Shown here: positions 1-10,827 of the stretch, one piece after another
How the letters are laid out: each line of letters opens with the position of its first letter
How positions within the stretch are numbered: position 1 is the first letter of the stretch
Assembly: GCF_947507565.1 (NCBI RefSeq)
Contig: NC_089188.1
Location: 1,116,001-1,180,000, forward strand
Reading direction: 5' to 3'
Source of the DNA: Oscarella lobularis
Lineage: Eukaryota; Porifera; Homoscleromorpha; Homosclerophorida; Oscarellidae
DNA: 64,000 bases
Translations under genes and position numbers: made by a program
Notes under the pieces: generated by a model
What the model was told of the DNA's origin: nothing
Database searches by the model: none
Seen by the model: only the letters and a program-made list of their open reading frames with translations

Positions 1-2357
1 GGAGCCAAACGCACTGCAGTGAGTAGCCGGACGACGGCTTGGTCCGTCTTCTTCGCCTTGGTCTCTCCCTGCTTCTCCTGGTCAGGATTCTCTTCAGCAG
101 ACCGCACGTTGGGAGCAGCTTCCGGAGCGACAGTTTCCGTTTCCTGACGTTGATCCTGTCCTCCCGCCTGTTTCTTCGCTGGTTTCCGCTCTTTACGCTT
201 CTGCCACGTCCGTACGTCGGAGTGATAACGGACAATTCCCAGCTGACTGCACACACCTTCGGACAGCAGCAACTGGTCATGGGCGTCCACCTTAATGTAC
301 ACCGGCGTGATCAGCGATTTTCCGTCGAATTCAATCTCCAAGTCCATTAGACCGTCCAATCTGAATTCCTGCTGTGCGTACGTTCGCGGCACCTTATCAG
401 GCGCCCGACAATCCCGTCGGCGCAATTTTGCGGCGGCAGCCACGCGCTTAAACAGCTCTCCTCCAATGATGGTCAGGTCGGAACCGGTGTCGATAATTCC
501 GTACGCAGGGACTCCTTGGATTTGTACCCGGGCGCACTGACTCGAGCTCCCTTTGTCAGCAACCCGAATAGTTCGGACTTCCGCGTCGGTTGGAAAGAGG
601 GCATCCAGACGAGCCGTAGCCGACTCGGCCGTCACTTGTCGAGTTCCAGCTTTCTTTTTCGTCGAAGCCTGCGAAGCACTCCGGCCACTGCTTTCGCTCT
701 CGCGACCACGGTTCGGACAATCTCTGCTGATATGTCCCTCGTCACCGCAGCCATAGCACTTGATAGGCTTTCGCGGCGCTTGTGGGCGGAACGAACCCTC
801 CGACGACTGCTCCGACTGGACGGTAGCGTCGACTTCTCGTCGGTACTGCCTCCTCTTCCTTATCTCGACGAGTCGCTTTTCTTCGAATTTCGCGGCTTGA
901 CAAAGCTCCGAATACCGCTGGCACCCCGAGACTTGTGGAGCGCGAATTATTTCTTCTCGCAGGCCTTCACGCATCTGCATAAAAAGTAACGCCTCCCTAG
1001 TCTCAGGCTGCACTTCTTTTCTGTGAGCGATCCTGTATGCCCGTTCGACGTGACGAATGTAATCGCTCACTGTCTCCGTCTTCGCTTGCATGAGGTGCCG
1101 GAATTCCTGCACAGCTACGAAGGGATTGACCGGGTCGATCCGTTCTCGAAGCTTTGCCGTTCCCACTCCTATGTCGCTTCGCTCTTCTCTAGACATTAGC
1201 GTCCATTCCTGTAGCGCCTTCCCCTTGAGGTGCCCTTCGAGCTGCATTAGGTGCTCTTCTTCGTTCCACCCGTTCCACTTCGCGGCACGCTCAACTGTCG
1301 GCAGCCAGTCGTCCAGCAGGATTTCGGGATCCTCGGCCGAGAAGTATTCAATCGGCGGGGCTTTCCCTCTCTTCCTTGGCACCTCCTGCCCACGCAGGGC
1401 GGGTGACGCACACGCCGAACTCGTGCTGTCCACGGTCAACGGTTCTTCTTTTACCGTGACGCTCACGCTCTTCCTCCGCGGAGCGATCACTTTCTCCTTT
1501 CGGCGGGGCGACGCCGACGTTGGCGTAGGCGTTCGCACCATCAATGCTCCACCTTCTCCTCCCGTAGGCGGGCTCTCACATTTTTGCAGACGCTTCCTTA
1601 AGGCGTCCACCTCCGCTTCGTTGCGAAGGTTTTCTTCACACCTCCGCAACTGCAACTCATCACACCGGGCTTTCAACCGGGCGTTTTCTTTCTTCAGCCG
1701 GCCGAGTTCCTTCGCGCTCTTCGCTTCGGCGACCTTCATGGCGTCGCGAAGGCGCGTCCCGAGCCGCTTTATCTCCTTCCTCAGCGCGCGCACCTCTTCC
1801 CGAAGCGCGTCAACTTCTCCGGGGGTTTTCGGCAATACACGCGCCGTCAACGACGGACTCGCGCCGTCTTCCTCTCTCCTTCCCGCGACGTGATACAGGA
1901 AAGGGCCTTGACCATCCTGCAGGTACATATTCCCGCTCGGGTCGAGTCCTACTTCAACGGCTTGCGGATTTCGACCCAGCGCTTCCAAGCGCTCGCAGAG
2001 CCAATCCGACGTAACCGCCGTCTCTGGAGGAAGGCTCGGGGCCTCCAGAGACTCCTGTAGCATTGCCGCTGCCACTCGCCGATACTGTTCACGCAGACGC
2101 GACGAACGAATAGCGACCCACTCCGTCTTCGCGTGGGGCTTGGGTACTATTCCCTCTTCGTCGTCGTCCGACTCGGACAACAGGCTCAGCTCGCTTCTTT
2201 CAGCGGAATCGCGCCGATCGCGCTGATTCCTCTCTCCTTCATCTTCATTCAGATCGAGTCCGGAGAGGCTCGACGGACTCGATCTCGGCGGGACCTCCAT
2301 TGTAATGGGTGCCGTATACCGTTGAAGGTTAAACGACACCTCTTCGTCACTTCCCAT
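1..2357 (-). CDS. Retrotransposon gag-protease polyprotein, partial (no stop in window)
   Basis: The ATG at 2357 opens a frame that continues past base 1. In order it shows an acidic Ser-rich N-terminus, a Glu/Lys/Arg-rich coiled coil (about 1600-1850), a retrotransposon gag-like helical region with an LDDWLP motif (about 1000-1330), a CCHC zinc knuckle CYGCGDEGHISRDC near 715-760, and a retropepsin active site IDTGSDLTIIGG near 470-500. Gag binds element RNA through the knuckle; the protease would cleave the polyprotein. The usual DTGA is DTGS here, which is common in retroelement proteases. The plus-strand ORFs in this stretch are shadows of this frame. Confidence 0.88.
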   Translation of the reverse strand, partial: MGSDEEVSFNLQRYTAPITMEVPPRSSPSSLSGLDLNEDEGERNQRDRRDSAERSELSLLSESDDDEEGIVPKPHAKTEWVAIRSSRLREQYRRVAAAMLQESLEAPSLPPETAVTSDWLCERLEALGRNPQAVEVGLDPSGNMYLQDGQGPFLYHVAGRREEDGASPSLTARVLPKTPGEVDALREEVRALRKEIKRLGTRLRDAMKVAEAKSAKELGRLKKENARLKARCDELQLRRCEENLRNEAEVDALRKRLQKCESPPTGGEGGALMVRTPTPTSASPRRKEKVIAPRRKSVSVTVKEEPLTVDSTSSACASPALRGQEVPRKRGKAPPIEYFSAEDPEILLDDWLPTVERAAKWNGWNEEEHLMQLEGHLKGKALQEWTLMSREERSDIGVGTAKLRERIDPVNPFVAVQEFRHLMQAKTETVSDYIRHVERAYRIAHRKEVQPETREALLFMQMREGLREEIIRAPQVSGCQRYSELCQAAKFEEKRLVEIRKRRQYRREVDATVQSEQSSEGSFRPQAPRKPIKCYGCGDEGHISRDCPNRGRESESSGRSASQASTKKKAGTRQVTAESATARLDALFPTDAEVRTIRVADKGSSSQCARVQIQGVPAYGIIDTGSDLTIIGGELFKRVAAAAKLRRRDCRAPDKVPRTYAQQEFRLDGLMDLEIEFDGKSLITPVYIKVDAHDQLLLSEGVCSQLGIVRYHSDVRTWQKRKERKPAKKQAGGQDQRQETETVAPEAAPNVRSAEENPDQEKQGETKAKKTDQAVVRLLTAVRLA

Positions 2358-2633
2358 ACTTTCCTTTATTGATAACACCTCACACTCACATCAATCACTA
2401 CAGTCGCACACACACTAACTCCAAACATTCTCTTATATAGTCCCAGGTGGACAGACCAGTAGGCGTCTGTCCACCTACTCGCACGCCTACACTAGTCCTT
2501 ACAACTCCACTTATCTACTTACTCCCTACGCGAGCTATTCTTAGCTACCCTATTGTGTGATGGCATGCGCTACGGCGCATGCCCGTACTCAGTTGTGCTC
2601 TATGCGAGGAGCCGAACGGGTCTCCTCGTTACA
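2358..2633 (-). repeat. Probable 5' LTR / promoter region of the retrotransposon
   Basis: On the minus strand this stretch holds a TATA-like CTATATAAGA near 2431-2441 and AATAAA just before the gag ATG (about 2365-2370). It contains two perfect inverted repeats: 12-nt arms AGGTGGACAGAC at 2445-2456 and GTCTGTCCACCT at 2465-2476, and 9-nt arms GGCATGCGC at 2562-2570 and GCGCATGCC at 2575-2583. The inner LTR boundary cannot be fixed because the partner LTR lies outside the window. Confidence 0.55.
2431..2441 (-). promoter_or_regulatory. TATA-like element in the LTR
   Basis: The minus strand reads CTATATAAGA about 75 nt upstream of the gag ATG. The spacing allows a short leader and an LTR-type promoter. 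The call rests on sequence alone. Confidence 0.45.
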
Positions 2634-2653
2634 CATTCATCCTTTCTCCGCAG

Positions 2654-4484
2654 TTTTCGATGGTGCTAACCTTATATGGTCCGATTGGACGAGGCGTTTC
2701 ATTCTTTGGACACCGATCTCGAGTCCGTATCAAATCAAATTATTAAGGCAATTCAGTCTCACACCCTACGGCATCGCCTTGTATAATTCCAGAAACGTCG
2801 GAGGTACGGAAGTGTCGTGAGACACGCATGATGTAGATTTTGTCAATAGGAACGAATGGTTGTGCTGAAAACAACGGAGGGTGTTCCCAGTTGTGCCTGC
2901 CGGAACCAAGTGGGTCGCACGTGTGCGCTTGCTGTCGCGGAGTATTGCAGTCTGATAACAGAACATGTCTCATTGACCACAGTACAAAGCGTTTTATTTT
3001 TAATTTAGTGAGGCTGTATATATAATCTGTCTTCCTCTAGAAAAATCTTTTCCGTACTTCTTGGTGGCTGATTATAACAGCGCACGAGGTCTTGACGTCG
3101 AAACGCTAGCAGACGTTCATCCACCGCTACGCGGACTACAGCTGGCAGTAGCAATTGACTACGATCCCGTTCGAGAAACCATCTACTATACGGACACTTA
3201 CACGGATGAAGTACACGCAACGTATCGTAATGGTACCACCGAAACTCTGGCCCACGGCTTTATACATCCTGCTGGGGTGGCTGTCGACTGGATTGGGTGC
3301 TACGTCTACTTCACGGACACGATTTTGAACGTAGTAGGCTTTGCAAAAATGAACACGTCTGAATTGGTGATACTCATCAGGGACAATATGACTAATCCAA
3401 GAGACATTGCTCTGGATTTGACAAGGGGGTATGGAATACTGGGAACAATAAATATCGTTTGCGTGTTTATTGCTTTTTTTCTTAGGAAAATGTATTGGAC
3501 TGACTACTATAATTCAAGCGGAAGAATTGAACGGGCCGACATGGACGGCAGGAATCGCGAGGTGATTGTCAATGATTTAGAGCAACCTAGCGGTCTGGCA
3601 CTCGATATTGAAAATGAAGTCATATATTGGGTAGACAAAAAGTCATTGAAAGTAAGTTGCATACTTTTTCTACGTTTGCTTAATTAACAAATATGTATTC
3701 TATATAGATAGAAAAAAGCAATTTCGACGGAACAAATCGTGCGATCGTGGCATCGTCGCTTTCCGATCCATTTCACTTAGTATTCCACAAGGGATCTCTG
3801 TACTGGACCGACTGGAATGAGAAGAACATCGTACGTATGCAAGTTAATGCCAGTGGAGTGCCAATTTCAAACCCTACAACGTATGCCACTCCTTCCCCTC
3901 CTCTCCGAATTCCCTCGGGAATCGCACTCTACGATCCGCCAAGCCGTTTGCAGATACGAGAAAATCTGACCGAGCGATATCCACCATATTGTGCAGATTC
4001 ATGTGCAGAAGAGCCGAGAAAGGCCAATGCAAGCTGCAATGAAAGCGACTGTTGTTTTTGTCCGCCGTATTGCGTTCCTGTTACAAAAGATGGGAAATTG
4101 TCAAGAAACTGCTTTTGTACTAAAAACAACGCCCATCTTTGCCATCCAATGCCAACGGCTTCCATAGAAAGATGGGACGAGTCTTCTGGTATCATCACCT
4201 TGATGTGTAAAGTTGCTACTGGCGTAGACGTCAATATTCCGACACTATACACTCGGTGGCTTAAGGGACATTCTTCCATTGCATTTACTTGGTGGCTTGG
4301 AGGAACTACTACTGGAACTTGCCATTATCATAGGCTGGAGATTCCCATTGGTGAAAAAGGCAACGGAATTTATTCGTGCGGTGCCACCAACAGATTCGGA
4401 ACGACAGTTTCGAATGAAATCACGATTGGCAGCGAGAATTTGGCGGAAGACGATAATGACAGTGACAATGACAGTATCGGTTGA
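2654..4484 (+). CDS. YWTD beta-propeller / EGF / Ig-like protein, 3' part of an LRP-related gene
   Basis: Exons read as 2654-2803, 2850-2990 (donor tentative), 3041-3428, 3486-3651 and 3708-4484, with matching phases. The protein has LDL-receptor class B repeats (IWSDWTRRF, YYTDTYTDEV, MYWTDYYNSSGRIERADMDG, LYWTDWNEKNI), a calcium-type EGF module NGGCSQLCLPEPSGSHVCAC, and a Cys-rich segment (about 3980-4130). It ends in an Ig-like fold whose signature is GIYSCGATNRFG near 4360. Known LRP5/6 or LDLR proteins use YWTD propellers to bind ligands. Here no LDLa cluster, transmembrane helix or cytoplasmic tail follows; the protein ends in an acidic Asp/Ser tail, so a secreted form is inferred. Upstream exons lie left of the window, beyond the retrotransposon. 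Stop at 4482-4484. Confidence 0.8.
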
Positions 4485-4748
4485 TTTCTTTGAAAGACCT
4501 TTGGGATGTCATTTGCCATGCGTGCGTACTGTGTGTTCGTTTTAGTAATCTTTCTGTCTTGAACTACTGTAGCTTTCTTCCTGTATGTGAGTGTCTTTGA
4601 TTGTACGCATGAAGACTCGCCTTGTTGCGCCCAGTCCGGGCCTTCTTGTTTACGAAGTCGTCGCGTGATCTGTAATGGCACGCGTGATCCGTAGAGGACC
4701 AACGCCCGCGCCTCTCGCATTCAGAACGCCTCCTCGCCACGATCGCGT

Positions 4749-5821
4749 ATGGCTCAGAAACGACTCAAAAAATACGCCGCCTCGGATTTCCCGGCGCACG
4801 ACGCGGCGTCGGCGAACGACGTGACGGCGCTTCGCAAGCTCCTCGCAACCGATCTCCCGTCGCCGCCCATGCTCAACCGCGACGACGAAACGCCGCTGCA
4901 CAGCGCCGCGAGAGACGGCGCGACGGACGCCGTCGATTGGCTCCTCAAGAACACGACGATCGACGTCCAATGTCGGACGAAAAACGGCGAAACGCCCGCG
5001 CACTTGGCGTCGAGCGGCGGCCACTTGAAAGCGCTCAAGCGCCTCGCGAATTTCGACGCTTCGCAGAGGCACGACGTCGCGACGCGACCCGACGCGCAGG
5101 GATTGAACGCACTCCATTTGGCGGTCGTGCGCGAACGCGCTCACGTCGTCGATTGGCTATTGAAGGAGTTCGCCGATAGCGCGTTCGCGCGAAACGAGAA
5201 CGGCCAATTGCCCGTGCACTTCGCCGCCGCTTCGGGTGAGAAATTATTAATTTTTTTTTCGATAAGAAATCAGCGGGGCGGGGTCTCGTCGACGAAGTTT
5301 TTTTTGACGATAGGTCGCTCCGCCCCTCCTTCGATGTTTTGTCGTATATAGGGCGTTGTCCTGTCTAGCTCACGTGCGCCGTACGTTTGTGTCTCCCCTT
5401 AGGTAATCTCGACATACTGAAAATATTACTGAAACATTCCGGCCCCGACGCGGCTAATAGTCGTGACGAGAACGGTAAAACGTGGTGCATTGACATAGAA
5501 TATTATTTAGCATTGTGCGTTTTCAGGTGCCACACCTGTGTACTTTGCTGCGCAGGAGGGTCGTCTTGAGTCCATTCAGCATCTGGTCAAACATGCCCAC
5601 GCCGATCCCCTTGCAGCGGCGAGCGACGGTATGACGTCAGTGCACGCAGCCACTCAGGGCGGTCATCTGGACACAGTAAAAGTGAGGGACGATAGGTGAT
5701 CACTATAATAAATACCCACAATCCTTTTTATCTAGTGGTTAATTAATAAATTGGGAAAAGATAAAATTCAGGAGGGAGTCGAAGACGGGGCGACGCCCGT
5801 TCACTTCGCCGCCGGTACCAT

Positions 5822-5852
<31 letters not shown>

Positions 5853-8800
5853 TCCGTCACAAGTAAATAATGTGATTTTGTAGCGACGGGTCACGTCAAT
5901 CTCTTGGAATGGTTCCTAAACGTCAGCGACGACGCTTTGGGTCTCGTTCAACTTACGGATCAATTCGGCGGCACGCCGGCGCACGACGCCGCCGAGTACA
6001 GTCACGTGGAATGCCTCAAATTGCTCTTGCGACACGGAGCCGATCTCTTTGCCACAGACCAGGTAAAGTACCCTTAATTATTATATATTGATTGAAGTTT
6101 GGTGTTTGTTTTAGGAGGGCATGAGTCCCTATAGTCTCGCCATACAGAACCAAGATTCCGAAGTAGCGCAATTTGTAATGGAACACGCGGAAGAAGACCG
6201 AGGCGACGGACTTCCCTCCGATCGGCCATCGTCTAGCGTCCTACGCGTTCGATCTCCAAATCGCGGCAGTATGCGATTCAATTCGAAAACGACGTCGACG
6301 ACGACGGAAGATCCGGATACGAAACGTTTATCCATTCCGCGTACACTCGAAACGGACGCTTTCGAGATCAACGAAGCGCAGCGCGAAGTCCAAATGATGC
6401 TCCAGAATGCGGAGGGGCCCCTCCAACCGGGCGTCGCCTTGGAAGCGGCCGCCGAGTTGACGACGCGACGTCTGAGTCTCGTTCGGGAGACGGACGACAG
6501 TAAGAAGTCGGATTCCGATTTGGACGTCGCCTTCGACGTCGAGAATCATTCGCCGCCGTCGGGCGAGGAAGGGATGCCGGATACGGGCGAGGGGCTATTG
6601 CGACTCGATTCGCGCGGAATGCTGCGACAGAAACGATCGGAAGGAGTCGAGCATTTCGTGGGGCCGCGCGGCGACGTGTACGCGTCGCCGGCGCGCTTGA
6701 GAAAGCGATCGAAACCGAAACCGAATCTCGTGAACGTGGACGGGATCGACGAGGAATACGGCGGAGCGGCGGAAGCGACGAAGAAGATGTCGGTTATGTC
6801 GGGACCGTTTGAAGAAGTCGAGTCGGGAGCGGGTGGAAAATGGTACGACGAGCACGCTTGGCATGACGAGGGTAGACCGCCCGTTGACGAAGTCCACTCA
6901 CCCGCGGCGGGAGTGATTCGGTATACGCGTGTGGAGCAGCGTCCCAACCGCGGTCCGCCTCCTCCGCGTCCCATTCCATATTACGAGTATCAGCGTGGCG
7001 GCAGAAATCGACCGCCTCCGTCTCGTCGTCCCGCTCACGTCGTCTACGGAACGCCGCCGTCGTCGCGTCGAGTTTTCGTTGCACGACGTCGTGCGCCGCC
7101 GCCTCCGTCGACTCGTTTTCGTGGCCCGCCGCCGCCGCCGCTTCAGCGACACCAACCGCGAACCGTCGGTCCGTTCGATAACGAAGCGGATATCATACTA
7201 AAGCCGCGCATAGTCAAATCGCATTTTCTCGCTCACCCAAGAATTCATCCTCCTCATTCTCGCGTCGCCTACGAAACAAGAAAACATCAAGTAGCAGCGA
7301 GACAGACGAGCGACAATTCGCTGACGAGCGAATACTCGACGACAACGTCGCCCGGTTCAACTACGTATCGCCCGGCACCAGGTAAACGTCACGGCGGCGA
7401 CGCTGTAATAGTCAAGAGACGAGCTCGAGGTGGAGGGGGAGTCGGAAGAGGCCATCGCGTTCGTCCCGTATCCGATTTTTATTACCAGTACGGTCATCAG
7501 AATGGATTCGCTGGGCAGCCGCCGCCGGCGGCGGCGGGAAGACGCGTTGCGCCGCGCGAGAATCTCTTCCCCGCGCGATCCATGCCCGTTATTGCTCATC
7601 AAGCGCCCGAGAGGCGAATCAAGCGCACTGGAAGTCACGACGATGGGACGATTCATCGTCGCGGCGGCGGCGGCGCGGACGAGAACGAAGTATCCGCGTT
7701 GGCGATCGGTTGCGCTTCGGCGGCGGTCGTCGTGTTGGCCGCCGTCGCGGGGACTCGCATGAAACGCAGCGGATTTTTGGGTAGTCTTTACGGGTCTCGA
7801 CGACGCGACGCCGCTTCGTCGGGAATCGGATCGAAAATCGCTGCCGCGTACGAGACGGGATCGCCGCTGGGTGAAATTCCGAGCGAGTCGTCGATCGTGT
7901 TCGGGAGTCAGTCGACATCCGGCGGCGAAAAGAACCGAAAGGGAAAGAAAAAGGGATTGGGAAAGAAAACGAGTCGAAGCACGATAAATTCGAGCGAACT
8001 TCATCCCGTTCCCGAAGACGAATGGGAATACAATTACGAAACGGAGAGGGAGTCGACTGGCTGGGCTGCCGGCGAGGAGGGAGAAGGTCTCGGCGACGGC
8101 GACGAGATAGTTCGTTCGCCTACGGGACAATTATCGGGGAAGGATATCACGGAAGCCTATCGTACGGCAACGCGCGCGACGTCGTCGTTTAAGGCGCGCG
8201 CAAATGCGGCGCAGACGCGACTTTTGGCTCTCGACGACGACGACGACGACGTCGCTGCCGTAGACGATGCGGTCAATCTGAGCGCTTCGGAAGCGCGAGC
8301 TCGATTGGTTGGCGGCGGCGGCGGCCGATTGGCTAATAATTCGCATATTCGTACGAGAGCGCGACCCATCGGCGAGGAACCCGTACCGACGATCGTTCAA
8401 TCGGCGAATCATCGATCTGCGACGGGCGGTTTTTCGGCGAAATTGTCGACGCTGCGCAACCGAGACGACGGCGGAATTACGTGGTGGTCGTCGGATGCCG
8501 TTCAACGACGTCAATTGGCCGAAACCGGCGGGCAGATTGCAGTTCAAGCGCAGGTTCATCGTCAGATGGAGACGGTAGAACGCAGAGAAAGAATCGGCAC
8601 TGTCATAGATTTACACGCCGCCGGCGGCGGTGGAACCGCGTGGACCACCGATTCCTCCGTTACAGCAACAGCTCGAAGAACGACTGGCAGCGATAGTTTT
8701 TCCTCTCTTCCACCTCCTTCATCTCAACCCGCCGCTTTTCAGTACAGCACCGTCGAAGCGGCGGCGTCTTCGAGACAACGCAACGCCGAAGCGGAGGCGA

Positions 8801-10659
8801 GTCTGATCGTTTCTGGTGGCGACGGTCCCCCGATAGCGCCACCGTTGCAGCCCGACGCTCTTGCCGAGTCGATTGCGGCCGCGACGCGACTGCCGAGTCC
8901 GCCGGCTGCGAAAGTGCTCGAAGGCGTCGGCACGACGTTGGAAACGGTCACCGAAGAAGAGGAAGGCATGATGCACGTTCGCGGCGGCGAGTCTAGACGA
9001 CGAAAGAAGACGGTCGGGGAAATGGAGGCCGGTTATTTGACGACGACGTCGTCGATTCTGCTTCGAGAAGAACTCGCGAAAAAAGAAGCGGAATTGCGAC
9101 AAGTGCGCAGCATGCATCGACAACTGAGCTTAAAACGAGGCGAGACAATGGAATTCGACGACGACGACGACGACGACGACGACAGTCTCGTCGCCGTCGA
9201 TGCCCGCGTCGCCGAGGGAACTCGTCGTCGTCAAAGCGAAGCCGAACTCGTGCGTCAGATTACGATGGGTCGAACGGACAGCGGCGCTTCGGCGAACTTG
9301 GAAGCGCTCGAGCGCGAATTGCAGGAATTGCGCGCTTTCGTTCCGGCGAGAGATGCGGAGGATTTTCTGACGCCCGTCGGATCCGATCCCAGCTCGCCAA
9401 CGACGACGACGGCAACGACGACGAAAAACGTTCGCGCGTTCACTCTGTTGAAGGGCGCCGAAGAGCGGAATCGCTTAGCCGACGAAGGCCTAAGCGCTCT
9501 CTCGCATTTACCGCTTCACGCGCCGACGGCTTTGCACGCGACGGCCGTCAGTCCGACGATCGCTGAAATGACGGCTGCTGAAGCGAAATCTCACGATGCA
9601 ACGGATTCGCCTGTGCTCGTGCGCGGCGTCTCTCAGCCGCTCGGTCAGCCGGACGTCGTCGACACGTCGTATCGCGTTGGAGCCATCGGGCCGTCCGTGC
9701 TGGCGGAAAAATTGAAAATAGCGAAGGCAACGGAGACTAGAAACGAGGCTTTGGCCGGCGAAGTCGTCAGCGGTCAGTTCAAAATCGAATCTTATAATTT
9801 TATACGTTTATTTTTCGTAGGAAATCGTCGGCCAAAGACGCCCGTGTCACCCTTGGTGGCAAGATCGGAGGAGGGAAGTGTCGGCACGAAATTGACTGTC
9901 CCCGGCGGCGACGACGATGACGACGCGTTGGCGCAGCCGGCTCAATTTACTCCGGTCGTGGCGCGAAAGAGCGCGGAGATCGTGAAAATTCCAAGTCCCC
10001 TTCCCGCCGAATCGGACGAGGAGGAGGAGGAGGACGTTTACTCGGCGCCGCTTTTCTCGTCGTTGGCCGTTTCGACGAAAGAAGCGTTCCTCGTGAAGGA
10101 GACGACGCCCGCTCCCAATGGTACTCAATTGTAGTTGACAATTTTTTGTATGAAAGTATAGGCTTGGTGGTTTTCTCTTTTTAACGATAGAAGACACGCT
10201 TGTTTTGCATGACGGTAAGGCACTAGAGGAAAGAAGTAAACTTCACTGAAGAGCTTTCTTGACTGGACAGGTGACGGCGATTCTCCCGTCAACGAGAAGA
10301 AAGGAGGTATAGTCACGAAAACATTGGCAAATCTTTATTTAATGTCTTTACCTTCTCTCCAGATACCAGCAGAATACGAACGGTAAATTCAATAAATACA
10401 TAAATAATTATTTCACTGTAGCACCTACGTCACAAATTCTACGTAGCCGCACATCGTTCGCCAAGACTCAAGTACCCTGTGGCAGGCGGCGGTGAAAAAG
10501 ACGCAGCGTTTGCAGATGAGCAAAGGAGCCGATACGGAACTTGAACGGAAGCTGAACCGACGTCATAATCTCGCGGCAGTGACGGAGGCTCTACTGACCC
10601 CGTTACTGAAAAGAAAAGCGTCGCCGATCGAGCAGGAGGGCGACGGAATTAAAATTTAA
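4749..10659 (+). CDS. Espin-like ankyrin-repeat protein with a long disordered C-terminal region
   Basis: Exons: 4749-5235, 5403-5474, 5527-5681, 5736-5814, 5884-6062, 6115-9772, 9821-10120, 10191-10214, 10271-10306, 10363-10382 and 10447-10659; all phases join. About nine ankyrin repeats occupy the first ~330 residues (TPLHSAARDGATDAVDWLL, TPAHLASSGG, GGTPAHDAAEYSHVECLKLL), an arrangement like espins, which bundle actin in microvilli and stereocilia. The rest is Pro-rich (about 6950-7140), has poly-Asp runs near 8236 and 9160, short coiled coils near 9070 and 9300, and an unexpected hydrophobic segment VSALAIGCASAAVVVL at 7690-7755 followed by basic residues. No WH2 or espin actin-bundling module was recognised, so the espin label rests on the ankyrin block. 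The last exon has a second possible acceptor at 10421. Confidence 0.75.
5821..5853. repeat. TTTA microsatellite in an intron of the espin-like gene
   Basis: About eight tandem TTTA units lie in the 69-nt intron between exons ending at 5814 and starting at 5884; the array makes up half the intron. Confidence 0.9.
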
Positions 10660-10827
10660 CCAGCCCGCTGTAGTATCTTTCTCAATCGCTGAGATTCCCT
10701 TATGCGCTTAGCTGCAAAATCATGAATTGGTACCCAAGCTGATCGAAGGACGACGCCGCCGCGAAATCATAATATTAACAGGTATTTTAACTTCTCTCTC
10801 TCTCTACTAACTGCGTCCAAAACGAAA
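10660..10827. other. Convergent intergenic spacer
   Basis: 168 bp between the stop of the espin-like gene and the stop of the DNAJC3 gene. Nothing beyond AT-rich sequence and a short CT-rich run is seen. Confidence 0.6.

Larger units (their letters stand above)
1..2633 (-). mobile_element. LTR retrotransposon (Ty3/gypsy-like), 5' part, runs off the left edge
   Basis: A minus-strand element with a promoter-bearing terminal region (about 2358-2633), then a gag-protease reading frame that is still open at base 1. The right boundary is proposed at 2633, where the minus strand begins TGTAA, a usual LTR start. The second LTR, reverse transcriptase and integrase would lie to the left and are not visible, so the Ty3/gypsy label rests on the gag plus zinc knuckle plus retropepsin order. 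No primer-binding site or target duplication could be identified. The frame has no stop or frameshift in more than 2.3 kb, which suggests a young copy. It sits in an intron of the YWTD gene in opposite orientation. Confidence 0.85.

Noticed and set aside
39-2372. Plus-strand ORFs in the first 2.4 kb as genes
   Set aside because: They are antisense shadows of the minus-strand gag-protease frame, which has the zinc knuckle and DTGS motifs.
10422-10544. Last espin-like exon starting at 10422 (ending RSRYGT) as the main form
   Set aside because: It is in phase and possible, but the acceptor at 10446 gives a longer and more protein-like end, so I used that one and list the other as an alternative.
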